Shown one piece after another: positions 9,487-17,565 of a stretch of 64,000 bases of DNA. The notes below the pieces were generated by a model. The model did not search any database. It was given only the letters and a program-made list of their open reading frames with translations, and was not told where the DNA came from. Within the stretch, counting starts at the first letter, position 1, and the number at the start of each line of letters is the position of its first letter. The translations under genes were made by a program, and so were the position numbers. Location: assembly GCF_009834785.1 (NCBI RefSeq), contig NZ_WUYX01000026.1, positions 124,120-188,119 on the forward strand, in the 5' to 3' direction. The stretch is from Natronorubrum halalkaliphilum. Its GTDB lineage: Archaea > Halobacteriota > Halobacteria > Halobacteriales > Natrialbaceae.

Positions 9487-10317
9487 CTACGAGTCGTCTC
9501 CGGCGGACTCGCGGTCGTCTGCGAGCACCTCGAGCCGCTCGCACAGTCCCTCGTACCGCTCGCTCTCAGCCAGTACGGCCGCCGAGACGGTCGACGAGAG
9601 TGCCTCGCGTTTCTCGCGGAGCGCGTGGTACTCACGTTCGCCAGGTGGCTCACCGTATCGTTCGACCTGCGTCTCGATGACCTCGTCGACGGTATCCTTT
9701 GTGGCCGGTTTGCGCACCACCGCGTCGCAGTCGAGCTCGAGCAGTTCGAGGTCGATCCGCCCGGTGAGCAACGCGACGAGCCGACACGCCTTCGTTACGC
9801 TTCCGACGAGGGAGGGAACGTCGGCGTGGCCCGTCCCGGGAAGGTGGGTGTCGTAGACGACGACCGTCGTCTCGTCGTCGACCGCCTCGAGCAGTTCGGC
9901 GCGGTCGTGTGCGCGGTGGACGACGTAGGTCGGTTCGAACCAGCGCTGGAAGAGCCCCGTGAGTCGGCGGTCCTCGTCGGCGACGACGACCTCCGGGTCG
10001 TCGGTCACGAGGTGGCGCTGGCCCCACGACTCGAGGCTGTCGAACACGGCCTCGAGTTCCCGGCCCGCCTCGGTCAACGTGTACTCGACGCGCAGGGGTG
10101 ATTCGCTGACGACCGTGCGATCGACGACGCCGGCCGCTCCGAGCGTCTCGAGACGTTGGGTGAGGACTTTCGACGAGACGCCGGGGATGGCCGACTGGAG
10201 TTCGGAAAAGCCGAGCGGTCCCTCGCCGTGTAACGCCACTACCACCTGCGGCGTCCACTTCCTCGAGACTACCGACAGCGTCGCGGACAGCGCGTCCTCC
10301 CGACTGTCGTCGTTCAT
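9487..10317 (-). CDS. HxlR-type winged helix fused to receiver and HalX domains
   Basis: 276 residues from the ATG at 10317; an ORF extension of 12 codons upstream is less likely. Residues about 8-110 form an HxlR winged helix (SVVSRKWTPQVVVAL, then GVSSKVLTQRLETL and YTLTEAGREL). Residues about 115-220 form a CheY-like receiver with acidic pair ADED, phospho-acceptor Asp in VVYDTHLPG and Lys in VRKPAT, so phosphorylation looks possible. The last 55 residues are a HalX helix pair (YHALREKREALSSTV). HalX normally follows a receiver without an HxlR domain, so this is an unusual DNA-binding response regulator. It lies just downstream of two kinases on the same strand (10384-11520, 11679-13733), which are plausible partners. 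Confidence 0.85.
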   Translation of the reverse strand: MNDDSREDALSATLSVVSRKWTPQVVVALHGEGPLGFSELQSAIPGVSSKVLTQRLETLGAAGVVDRTVVSESPLRVEYTLTEAGRELEAVFDSLESWGQRHLVTDDPEVVVADEDRRLTGLFQRWFEPTYVVHRAHDRAELLEAVDDETTVVVYDTHLPGTGHADVPSLVGSVTKACRLVALLTGRIDLELLELDCDAVVRKPATKDTVDEVIETQVERYGEPPGEREYHALREKREALSSTVSAAVLAESERYEGLCERLEVLADDRESAGDDS

Positions 10318-10383
10318 CACTCGACCATTCGGGCGGGGGTCGATATACGTCACGGTTAGCTGACAGTGTCCTCACCTCGAGAA

Positions 10384-11520
10384 TTACTCGTCGGGTTCGG
10401 GTGGCCGCTCGAGCGTCACTACGATCCGCGGGCCGGGGGTCACCGAAATCGTCCCGCCGATGTGGTCGATCACGGTCGTGGCGAGATACAGTCCAGTTCG
10501 CATTCGACGAACGGACTCCGTCGACGCTTCGCGGGCGTTCAGTAACGCTTCCTGACCGTCAGAGAGGGCAACTCCCGCTCCGCGGATCGTCACGGTAACG
10601 TGGTTGCCATCCTCCGTGATGGCGACGTGTGGCTGAGGGTGTTCGTACTCGTACTCGTACTCGTGCTCGCGGTCGTGATCGTGATCGTGATCGTGAGGAC
10701 CAATCGCCTCGGCGAAGAGGTGCTCGAACACCGATCCCAGCATCGGCGTTGCGAGCACTGTCGCCTCGTCGTTCGTCCCGTCGACAGTGAACTCGACTGT
10801 CGGGTGGTCGCGCGAGAACCGGTCGACTTCCGCTTCGACGATGGCGTCGATCGACCTGGGCTCGAGGGCGTCTCCTGCCTGCTCGACGACGGTCACCACG
10901 TCCGCCGCCGCATCGGCGAATTCGACGACGTTGGCGAGGGCGTCGTTCAGCGCCTCGAGGGCGTCGCTCTCGCCGTCGACCTGCGTCGCGAGTTCGCCGG
11001 CCCAGCCGACGGCGACGCTCATCTCGCGTTGGATATCGTGACCGATGATCCGGTTGAGAAGTGCGAGTCGTCGATTCGCCTCGACCAGCTCGAGTTCGTG
11101 GCGTTTGCGCTGAATTGCGTATCGGATCGCCCGACCGACGAGTTCCCCGTCGATCCGACCCTTGGGGATGTAGTCCTGGGCGCCGGCCTGGATCGTCTGC
11201 GTGCCGGAAACGGCCTCGTCGTGAGACGTCAACGCGATGACCGGCACGGTCGGTGCGTGGTCGACCAGGGCGGCGATCGTCTCGACACCCCTGCTGTCGG
11301 GAACCATGAGATCGGAGAGGACGACGTCGACGGGCGTCCGACCGAGGACGTCGACCGCCGCCGCGAGCGAGGTTGCGTGATGCCACTCTCCGACGGTGAC
11401 GGTCGTGTCCCGCCCGCGAGAGTCGATCGCACCGCCTCCGCGAACTACCCGTTCGACGAGCGCCGCCTCGTCGGGGTTGTCCTCCAGCAACAACACGTCA
11501 AGGGAGTTCGCAACCGTCAT
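10384..11520 (-). CDS. Response-regulator receiver fused to a degenerate histidine-kinase-like domain
   Basis: 378 residues from the ATG at 11520. Residues about 1-130 form a receiver (LLLEDNPDEAALVERV; Asp in LSDLMVPDSRG; Thr in IALTSHDEA; Lys in YIPKGRIDGE). A helical HisKA-like part follows with H-box IIGHDIQREM. The C-terminal HATPase-like part is degenerate: the N-box position reads FEHLFAEAIG without the usual Asn, and the G1 box is GAGVALSDG. A low-complexity insert of His-Asp and Glu-Tyr repeats sits near residue 290. Receiver-plus-kinase hybrids are common in haloarchaea; the weak ATP-binding motifs suggest reduced or lost kinase activity. Same strand as its neighbours on both sides, probably one signalling group. 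Confidence 0.83.
   Translation of the reverse strand: MTVANSLDVLLLEDNPDEAALVERVVRGGGAIDSRGRDTTVTVGEWHHATSLAAAVDVLGRTPVDVVLSDLMVPDSRGVETIAALVDHAPTVPVIALTSHDEAVSGTQTIQAGAQDYIPKGRIDGELVGRAIRYAIQRKRHELELVEANRRLALLNRIIGHDIQREMSVAVGWAGELATQVDGESDALEALNDALANVVEFADAAADVVTVVEQAGDALEPRSIDAIVEAEVDRFSRDHPTVEFTVDGTNDEATVLATPMLGSVFEHLFAEAIGPHDHDHDHDREHEYEYEYEHPQPHVAITEDGNHVTVTIRGAGVALSDGQEALLNAREASTESVRRMRTGLYLATTVIDHIGGTISVTPGPRIVVTLERPPEPDE
10640..10700 (-). repeat. Simple-sequence tract coding His-Asp and Glu-Tyr repeats
   Basis: A hexamer tract (GATCGT copies) next to another (GTACTC copies) encodes HDHDHDHDREHEYEYEYEH inside the degenerate kinase domain. Such tracts can change length by slippage in steps of two residues without breaking the frame. 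Confidence 0.75.
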
Positions 11521-11678
11521 CGTTTCACCCGCGAAGACTGCGGGCAATCCGACGGCGTCGCGTCGCGACTGTCCTGAGTCATCCTTAGAGATCGGAGACA
11601 CGGGGACCTATCTTTTTCGACGACCGTCACCGGCGGCTCGAGTTCGGTTTCATCCGACTCACTACGTGGATCAGTCGA

Positions 11679-13733
11679 TCACGTCGTTACGATCTCGAAT
11701 CGTGCACCGCCGTCGGGACCGTTCCTGACCTCGATGCTCCACCCGTGTGCTTCCACGACGTCGCGGACAATCGCGAGACCGAATCCGGCGCCGTCGTCGC
11801 TCGTGGTGTGACCTCGTTCGAACACGAACGGGCGGATCGACTCCGGAATACCCACACCGTCGTCTTCCACGAAAACGCCGACCGGGTCTCCGGTAGTGTT
11901 CCGGTCGTCATGGTCGGCGAACTCGCCTGGGTTCTGGGTTTCACTGCCCTCGAGGTCGAGCGCTCCGACCCGAACGGTCACGGGCCGGTCGTTGTGGACG
12001 ACGGCGTTGCGAAAGAGGTTCTCGAAGACGTGACGCAACCGGTAGTAGTCGCCGTCGACGGTCCAGTCGGCCGGCAACTCACATTCGAGGGTCGACCCCT
12101 GGGTCGCCGTCGCGACCCACGAGTCCGCCGCCACGGTGGCGAGATCGACCGGTTCGGTTTCGGTGATCGTCGTCCCTGCTCGGGCCATCGTCAGGAACCG
12201 CTGGATCATTCGTTCCATTCGATCGAGGACGTCCGCGACCATTCCGACGTCGTCGGGATTGCCCGACTGCGTGGCCAGTCTGGTGTAGTTCTTCGCCAGT
12301 CCGAGCGGGTTCTGCAGGTCGTGACTGATGACGCCGACGAACTCGTCGAGACGTTGGTTCGTCCGCTCGAGTTCGCGTTCACGCTCGTTTCGCTCGGTAA
12401 CGTCCCGGATACTGATGACGACGCCGTCGACGAGGTCGTTGTCGAGCAGGTCGACCGATCCCCCCTCGAGACCGACCCAGGAGCCATCGCGGTGGCGACC
12501 TCGATACTCGAACCGTGTCTCGTCGTCGGGCCCCGTCCGAAGCTCGTCGAACGCGTTGATGGCACGCTCGCGGTCCTCGCCGTGGACGAAGTCGAACACC
12601 GACGTTCCGACGACGTCGGCAGGCCGGTACCCGAGGACGGACTGGACCGAGGGACTCGCGTAGGTAATCTCACTGTCGGCGGTCACCACCACGACGACGT
12701 CGGAGACGTTCTCGATGAGCGCCTGGAACCGTCGCTCGGCCCGACGCTGCTCGGTGACGTCTCTGAGCATCAACACCGCACCCTCGGTACGCTCGTCGCC
12801 GACGCTCGATACGGTCGCGTCGACGACCGTCGCACCGCGTGCGATCGTCAGTTCGGTCCGTTCGCCGTCGAGCAGCGGGCCGGCCTCCGGCAGGGCGGTC
12901 CGTATCGGTTCCCCGACCACGACGTCCTCGTCGACGATCGAACGGGCTGCAGCGTTGTAATCGACGACGCGCCGATCGTCGTCGATCACGAGGTAGCCGT
13001 CGCGCATCTCGTCGATTACCCGGTCGCGGGCGATCGGGACGAGGTCCAGCCACCGGTATCGATAGAGTGCGATGGCGATGAGGATTCCCGTCGCACCGAA
13101 TCCCCAGACCGAGTAGTTGACGCTGGTTACCTCGAAGAACGCGAGGACGTTCGCTGCACCCGGGATTAGCGGTGCGAGCACGACCAGACGGGACTGTCTG
13201 TGGTAGACACCGCTGCCGCGAGCGTCGACGTACTCGAGGAAGAACAGAAAGATACCGCCAGCCGAAAGCGACCAATTCCAGAAGACGTAAAGCCAGTAGC
13301 CGGTCTTCTGGTACTCGACGACCGGGAGCAACACTTCCGTGTACTCCATCGGTTGGTGCATCCAGTTGTGAATCGGATCCGTCCAGATCACGACGATCCA
13401 GAGACACGTGCCGAGGTAGATCGCGCCGAGTCGCCCCGGTCTGAGCCACTCGGTGCGGCCCGTGTACGCGAGTGCGAAGTGAAAGAGACCCGTCGCCATG
13501 ATCACGGCCCCCGAGTTGATTACGACCGACAACGCGAGTCCGACGGCGGGATCGGTTTCGACGAGCAAGAACCCCTGTGGAATCGTCCAGAGGGAGATGC
13601 CGACGAGGAACCCACCGAGGGGACGGACGTCCTGGTCCGACCGCGTCCTGAGAACCAGGACGGCGAGCCCTATATTCAAGAGCCCGACCGAGACCAGTGT
13701 CGCCGCGTGAAGCGACGTGAACGCAACAGGCAC
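11679..13733 (-). CDS. Membrane sensor histidine kinase: 7TM N-terminus, two PAS domains, kinase core
   Basis: 684 residues. Residues about 1-225 hold seven hydrophobic segments like the histidine-kinase N-terminal 7TM domain (e.g. LVSVGLLNIGLAVLVL, GATGILIAIALYRYRW). A PAS domain follows at about 232-325 (MRDGYLVIDDDRRVVDYN) and another at about 333-450 (ENVSDVVVVVTADSEITYAS). HisKA has H-box GVISHDLQNPLGLAKN near 465. HATPase_c has N-box ENLFRNAVVHND, G1 EDDGVGIPE and G2 GAGFGLAIV, so the kinase looks functional. By family it senses a membrane or PAS-bound signal and phosphorylates a regulator, with the receiver proteins at 9487-11520 as candidates. It is followed downstream by 10384-11520 in the same direction. 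Confidence 0.92.
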   Translation of the reverse strand: MPVAFTSLHAATLVSVGLLNIGLAVLVLRTRSDQDVRPLGGFLVGISLWTIPQGFLLVETDPAVGLALSVVINSGAVIMATGLFHFALAYTGRTEWLRPGRLGAIYLGTCLWIVVIWTDPIHNWMHQPMEYTEVLLPVVEYQKTGYWLYVFWNWSLSAGGIFLFFLEYVDARGSGVYHRQSRLVVLAPLIPGAANVLAFFEVTSVNYSVWGFGATGILIAIALYRYRWLDLVPIARDRVIDEMRDGYLVIDDDRRVVDYNAAARSIVDEDVVVGEPIRTALPEAGPLLDGERTELTIARGATVVDATVSSVGDERTEGAVLMLRDVTEQRRAERRFQALIENVSDVVVVVTADSEITYASPSVQSVLGYRPADVVGTSVFDFVHGEDRERAINAFDELRTGPDDETRFEYRGRHRDGSWVGLEGGSVDLLDNDLVDGVVISIRDVTERNERERELERTNQRLDEFVGVISHDLQNPLGLAKNYTRLATQSGNPDDVGMVADVLDRMERMIQRFLTMARAGTTITETEPVDLATVAADSWVATATQGSTLECELPADWTVDGDYYRLRHVFENLFRNAVVHNDRPVTVRVGALDLEGSETQNPGEFADHDDRNTTGDPVGVFVEDDGVGIPESIRPFVFERGHTTSDDGAGFGLAIVRDVVEAHGWSIEVRNGPDGGARFEIVTT

Positions 13734-14163
13734 GAGTCACAGAGGGAACGTATTCGAGAAAAGCGTTACGGGGATTCTGTGCCGTATTCACGGATGGCGT
13801 TCGAAATCGACTCGAGCATCGCTACGTGATTTTGAACAGCCGGTGGACCGCCTCGAACTAAAATTCAGTGGCAGGCAAACGGATCTGACCGCCGATCGTA
13901 TCGGACAAACCATCCAGGGGTGTCACTCAACTCTTGCAAGGCCATTTGCAACTACTGGCATACGGATATAGAGTTAGTTACATTTAGCCTATCGCATCTA
14001 ATTAACTCACGTCCATTCGACCCCGAGACCGAGACGTCTCACACGCCAGAACAGGTCGTGTCAAGAACCAGTGGCTGACTCACCTGCGGTACGGGAAGTC
14101 GCGTCCTTCAGGGCGCGGAGGATCATCACAGAGTGTGTATCGGTAATACATTTCCGCGAGCGA
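13734..14163. other. Intergenic stretch without a supported gene
   Basis: About 430 bases between divergent genes. Short open frames exist but none has a recognisable domain or a convincing start. An A/T-rich patch near 13960-14010 may contain promoter elements. Confidence 0.5.
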
Positions 14164-14172
14164 TTTTTATAT
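14164..14172 (+). promoter_or_regulatory. TATA box of the first Cys-motif membrane gene
   Basis: TTTTTATAT lies about 24 bases before the GTG at 14193, the spacing expected for a leaderless transcript. This supports the GTG as start. Confidence 0.6.
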
Positions 14173-14192
14173 CACCACGAGGATGAATACCC

Positions 14193-14594
14193 GTGCAGCC
14201 AGATCGGTCGACACTTCTCAAAGGAGGGCTCGTTGCGGGGGGATTTTTTGTCTTCACCGGTGTACTCACCGGACTCGTTCCGACACCCGTCTTCGATCGG
14301 ATGGTGCCGCGTACGCCGCTCGATTTCGGGTTTCTTGGGCTTACTTCGGTCCTCGCAGGCGTGTACGTCGTCCAGCGATTAGCACGCACAGAGTGTTCCG
14401 GTGATCGGTGTGCCTATGGCGGTGTCGCAAGTGGCTTTTTTGCCGTCGCCTGTCCGCACTGTAACGCGGTTCTCGTCGCGCTGTTCGGAAGTTCGTGGTT
14501 GGCTACGTACGTCGATCCGCTCCGGCCGCTGCTGGGAATTCTCGCCGTTGGGTTACTCGCCGGGATCGTGTACGCTCGATCGGATCGCAATTAA
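14193..14594 (+). CDS. Small four-helix membrane protein with CPHC motif
   Basis: 133 residues from a GTG start. Four hydrophobic segments are visible (LVAGGFFVFTGVLTGLV, FGFLGLTSVLAGVYVV, VASGFFAVACP into AVLVALFGSSWL, and LLGILAVGLLAGIVYA). The conserved core is ACPHCNAVLVALFGSS, a CxxC pair at the start of the third helix, plus a C-x4-C pair in the preceding loop (ECSGDRC). It is paralogous to the protein at 59762-60316, which has SCPICNAVLLALFGSS and the same VPRT opening and FDPLRPLLG-like ending. A thiol-active or metal-handling role is inferred from the cysteines and from its thioredoxin-fold and zinc-ribbon neighbours; no enzyme family is recognised. First gene of a run on this strand. 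Confidence 0.8.
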   Translation: MQPDRSTLLKGGLVAGGFFVFTGVLTGLVPTPVFDRMVPRTPLDFGFLGLTSVLAGVYVVQRLARTECSGDRCAYGGVASGFFAVACPHCNAVLVALFGSSWLATYVDPLRPLLGILAVGLLAGIVYARSDRN

Positions 14595-14600
14595 TACGCC

Positions 14601-14807
14601 ATGGGCACGACAGATCTTCGATGTCCGAACTGTGATATCCTACTGAAAAAAGTCGACTCCGTTCCAGAACCGACGGTTATCGACGGTCGGATGCGGCTAG
14701 ATGTTGACTGTCCGGGGTGTGTGATTCCGCTTGCCGTGTTTCTCGAGATCGTGGCCGGAGATGAGCTCACGGTTCGCAAGTTCGTCGAGTCCACCGGCAA
14801 CCGTTGA
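14601..14807 (+). CDS. Small zinc-ribbon protein
   Basis: 68 residues beginning seven bases after the preceding stop, so probably co-transcribed with the CPHC membrane protein. Two knuckles, LRCPNCDILL and DCPGCVIPL, are spaced about 30 residues apart as in one zinc ribbon. The rest is a short acidic helix ending VRKFVESTGNR. By fold it should bind one Zn and act through protein or nucleic-acid contact. No known partner can be named. Confidence 0.75.
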   Translation: MGTTDLRCPNCDILLKKVDSVPEPTVIDGRMRLDVDCPGCVIPLAVFLEIVAGDELTVRKFVESTGNR

Positions 14808-14941
14808 CAGCGGACGGCCCCCGTTTTGTGAGTGTGGCAGCAAACCGGACACGATAGAGGTAGGCGCACGCCGGCATCGCTCGTGTGTCCACCACACACG
14901 AGCGCGAAAGTCGTTACTCCACTCTCGAAAATACTACCACA

Positions 14942-15205
14942 ATGGAACACCCGTCGGAGACACTGTCCGATCTCCCTCCGAGCGCCAAACTCGTATACAA
15001 GGTCCTCGAGCATAATACATCACTGAACCAACAGGAGCTCGCCGAAGAGACGATGTTGCCAAAACGGACCGTCCGGTTCGCGCTGACGCGATTGAAAGAA
15101 TCCGGGCTGGTTGAGGAACGAATTTCGTTTCGGGATGCACGCCAATCGGTCTATTCACTAACGGAAGACGGTAAGCAGGTGCACGCACCGCCGGTTGAAA
15201 ACTGA
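14942..15205 (+). CDS. Winged-helix transcriptional regulator (MarR-like)
   Basis: 87 residues from the ATG at 14942; an upstream in-frame extension to 14885 is less likely. One winged-helix domain covers most of the chain: NQQELAEETMLPKRTVRFAL is the helix-turn-helix and YSLTEDGKQVHAP the wing and tail. No ligand-binding domain or cysteine is present. Its place between the Cys-motif membrane/zinc-ribbon pair and the DUF3179 lipoprotein makes it a candidate local regulator of that block. Confidence 0.85.
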   Translation: MEHPSETLSDLPPSAKLVYKVLEHNTSLNQQELAEETMLPKRTVRFALTRLKESGLVEERISFRDARQSVYSLTEDGKQVHAPPVEN

Positions 15206-15385
15206 TACGCGTACCTCCACCTGGGTCTTCCGATCACGTTTGTTTCGTCGGATTCGGTAACCGCACTTCCAGTGCCTCGAGCAGTGGAGGTACGTGCGGC
15301 GCTCAAGGACAGGGTTGCTATCGGATGTGTATGCCGGGTACACAGCCGCAGCCGGGTTATTGGGAAGGCGGTCCTTCCACTACCT

Positions 15386-16486
15386 ATGCGAGACAGTCCC
15401 ACAACGAACGGCTGCTCTAGACGGAGCGTCCTCGGCTCGGCGACGGCCGTCGGCCTGACTGCCCTCGCAGGCTGTCTCGGTACCCCCGGAATCCTCGACG
15501 GAGTGACCGACGATGAAAACGCTGTGGCCGAGGGTCCGCCGACCGTCGACCGATCGTTTCCCCAGGAGTACACGATCGAGGAACTGAACGACGCGAATCT
15601 GTCCGACGGACCGGGTCAAGACGGGATCCCGTCGATCGACGACCCGCAGTTCGCTCCGTCCGACGAGCCCCCGGCGAACCTCGAGGGAGGTGACCCAGTC
15701 TTCGGCGTCGAACTGAACGGCGAGGCGAAGGCCTACCCGCAGTACACTCTCGTGTGGCACGAAATCGTTAACGACGTGGTTGGCGGGGAGTCGGTTGCAG
15801 TGACGTACTGTCCGCTGACCGGGACGGCACAGGGATTCTACCGTGGCGAGAGCGAACTCGGCGTCTCCGGCCGGTTGATCAACAGTAACCTCGTCATGTT
15901 CGACCGCGGAACGGAGACGTGGTGGCCCCAGATACTCGCGTTGGGTATCCGCGGCCCACACGAGGGCGAATACCTCGAGGAGTTTCAGGTGGTCTGGACG
16001 ACCTGGGACCGATGGCGCGAGCAGTATCCGGAGACGGCCGTCCTCACGGAAGATACCGGCCACATCCGTAACTATGGCGACGATCCCTACGGGGAGTACA
16101 ATCCGCGGAGGGGCTACTACGAGAACGATAATACGCTGTTCGCTCCGTTGGCGACCGACGACCGGTTCCCGATGAAAGCGGTCGTCATCGGCGCCCGGAA
16201 CGCCGATGGCGCGATGGCCGTCCCCAAGGACACCTTGCGTGAGCGTACGGTCGTCGAGGGAACGATGAGCGAGACGCCATACGTGACCGTCTACGACGAG
16301 GCACTCGACACTGGCTACGTGTATCGGAACCCCGACGGCAAATCCGTCGAGGCGGACGAGGGGACGGTCGTCGTCGACGGTGACTCGTACGAATCGAATG
16401 CGTTGCCCCTCGAGCGGGAGATCGGCTTCGACGCGATGTGGTTCGCCTGGTACGGCTACTATCCTTCGACGGTGGTCCACGAATGA
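15386..16486 (+). CDS. DUF3179 lipoprotein (first copy)
   Basis: 366 residues from the ATG at 15386. The N-terminus has a Tat-like SRRSVLGSA and a lipobox TALAGC, so it should be exported folded and lipid-anchored outside the cell. The remainder is a DUF3179 domain: YTLVWHEIVNDVVGG, VAVTYCPLTGTAQGFYRG, FGVSG-like LGVSGRLINSNLVMFDRGTE and ALGIRGPHEGEYLE. The motif reads CPLT, while the second copy (19345-20331) has CPLC. The biochemical function of DUF3179 is unknown. Its stop overlaps the next start (ATGA at 16483-16486), so it is translationally coupled to the Cys-rich membrane protein. Confidence 0.9.
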   Translation: MRDSPTTNGCSRRSVLGSATAVGLTALAGCLGTPGILDGVTDDENAVAEGPPTVDRSFPQEYTIEELNDANLSDGPGQDGIPSIDDPQFAPSDEPPANLEGGDPVFGVELNGEAKAYPQYTLVWHEIVNDVVGGESVAVTYCPLTGTAQGFYRGESELGVSGRLINSNLVMFDRGTETWWPQILALGIRGPHEGEYLEEFQVVWTTWDRWREQYPETAVLTEDTGHIRNYGDDPYGEYNPRRGYYENDNTLFAPLATDDRFPMKAVVIGARNADGAMAVPKDTLRERTVVEGTMSETPYVTVYDEALDTGYVYRNPDGKSVEADEGTVVVDGDSYESNALPLEREIGFDAMWFAWYGYYPSTVVHE

Positions 16487-17091
16487 GCACTACTGGTCGA
16501 CTCGCCGGGTGGTTGAATCCCCGGTCACGGATCGAAGAAACGATAGCTGCGACGCTGCTCGTCGTCCGCCGATACGACTCGCTGGCGGTCGCAACCGCCG
16601 TGGTGATCGGCTACCTGGTCGCCTTCCTCTGGGCCGTCGGCGACCTCGCAGTTCGACCCGACGTGGCGGCGAATCTGATCGTGATCGACGATCCGCTGAG
16701 CCGAATGTTCGACCGAACCGGTCCCGCGTCGTTCGAGGCCGTCGCCATGGTCGACACTGGCGTCGTCCGGATTCTGATTTCGCCGGTGAACGCGGCCATC
16801 GGACTCCTCCTTGCCGGCCTCGTCGGCGTCAACCTGGGGCTGACCTATCTCGCGGTCGTGCAGCCAGCCGCCTGTGGAATCGGCGCCGGATCCGGTCTCT
16901 TGGCGTCGTTTCCGGCGCTGCTGTCCGGAACGGTCTGCTGTGGCCCCGTCGTGCTGATCGCCCTCGGCATCCAGGCGAGGGGGCTCATGTTGACGATGTT
17001 CGTGTGGCTGTTGCCGGTGGGAATCGGTCTGCTACTCGTGAGTCAGGTGTACGTCGCCGGAAAAATCGACGTCGCTGGAGCGTCAACGTGA
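16483..17091 (+). CDS. Membrane protein with CC-G-P motif, coupled to DUF3179
   Basis: 202 residues; the ATG overlaps the DUF3179 stop by four bases. Segments: a first hydrophobic helix (VATAVVIGYLVAFLWAV), an extracytoplasmic stretch, then three to four helices. The key region is SGTVCCGPVVLIALG, reminiscent of CC-P motifs of small metal/thiol membrane proteins, with another Cys in QPAACGIGAGSG. It is the topological counterpart of 59217-59765, which has SGCASCGAGLLAFLG at the same place. Function unknown. Coupling to a secreted DUF3179 lipoprotein suggests work at the outer face of the membrane, perhaps thiol or metal transfer. Confidence 0.8.
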   Translation: MSTTGRLAGWLNPRSRIEETIAATLLVVRRYDSLAVATAVVIGYLVAFLWAVGDLAVRPDVAANLIVIDDPLSRMFDRTGPASFEAVAMVDTGVVRILISPVNAAIGLLLAGLVGVNLGLTYLAVVQPAACGIGAGSGLLASFPALLSGTVCCGPVVLIALGIQARGLMLTMFVWLLPVGIGLLLVSQVYVAGKIDVAGAST

Positions 17092-17326
17092 GGCCGAGGA
17101 GCGACCCTGTAGCGATCACCAGCGGTCCGATACGGTGAACAGACCGGGCGCGCCGAACGGCCGTTTGATACGATACGATCTCGACTGGCACGGAGAAATC
17201 CGACGGGGACGGCTGTCAGTGACCAATCCGGGGCTCGTTATCCGTTTGGGAATCTGCTCACCGGCGTCACGAATCGGCGACGAGGAACATCAACAGGGCT
17301 ACTGTCAGCCAACGCAAAGGGGACCC

Positions 17327-17440
17327 GTGACCATCTCGAACACCGATCAGTCGACCGCTGACTCGTCGATTGCCGATCGGTTTCCGAGACTCTGGACGCT
17401 CTGGGTGGCTGCTCGACCCAGTCAACTCGCGCTCATCGTG
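17327..17440 (+). pseudogene. UbiA-type prenyltransferase N-terminal relic
   Basis: From the GTG at 17327 the frame reads a short hydrophilic lead, then RFPRLWTLWVAARPSQLALI and VVV. This is the typical first-helix opening of haloarchaeal UbiA-family prenyltransferases (WxxxRPSQLxLIxVVY). Homology stops at once and no later UbiA motif (NDxxDxxxD) follows before the DUF547 gene. The rest of the gene appears to have been deleted. The flanks (17092-17326 and 17441-17565) hold nothing recognisable. Confidence 0.55.
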
Positions 17441-17565
17441 GTGGTGGACGGGGATCGTCGCGTCCTAGTGGTCGTTCGGAGTCGGCAACTAGGACGCCAA
17501 TCCACCCTTGCGGCGATCGCACCCAACCGCACAACGATTTTGTATCGTCCCAACCCAGCGTACGT

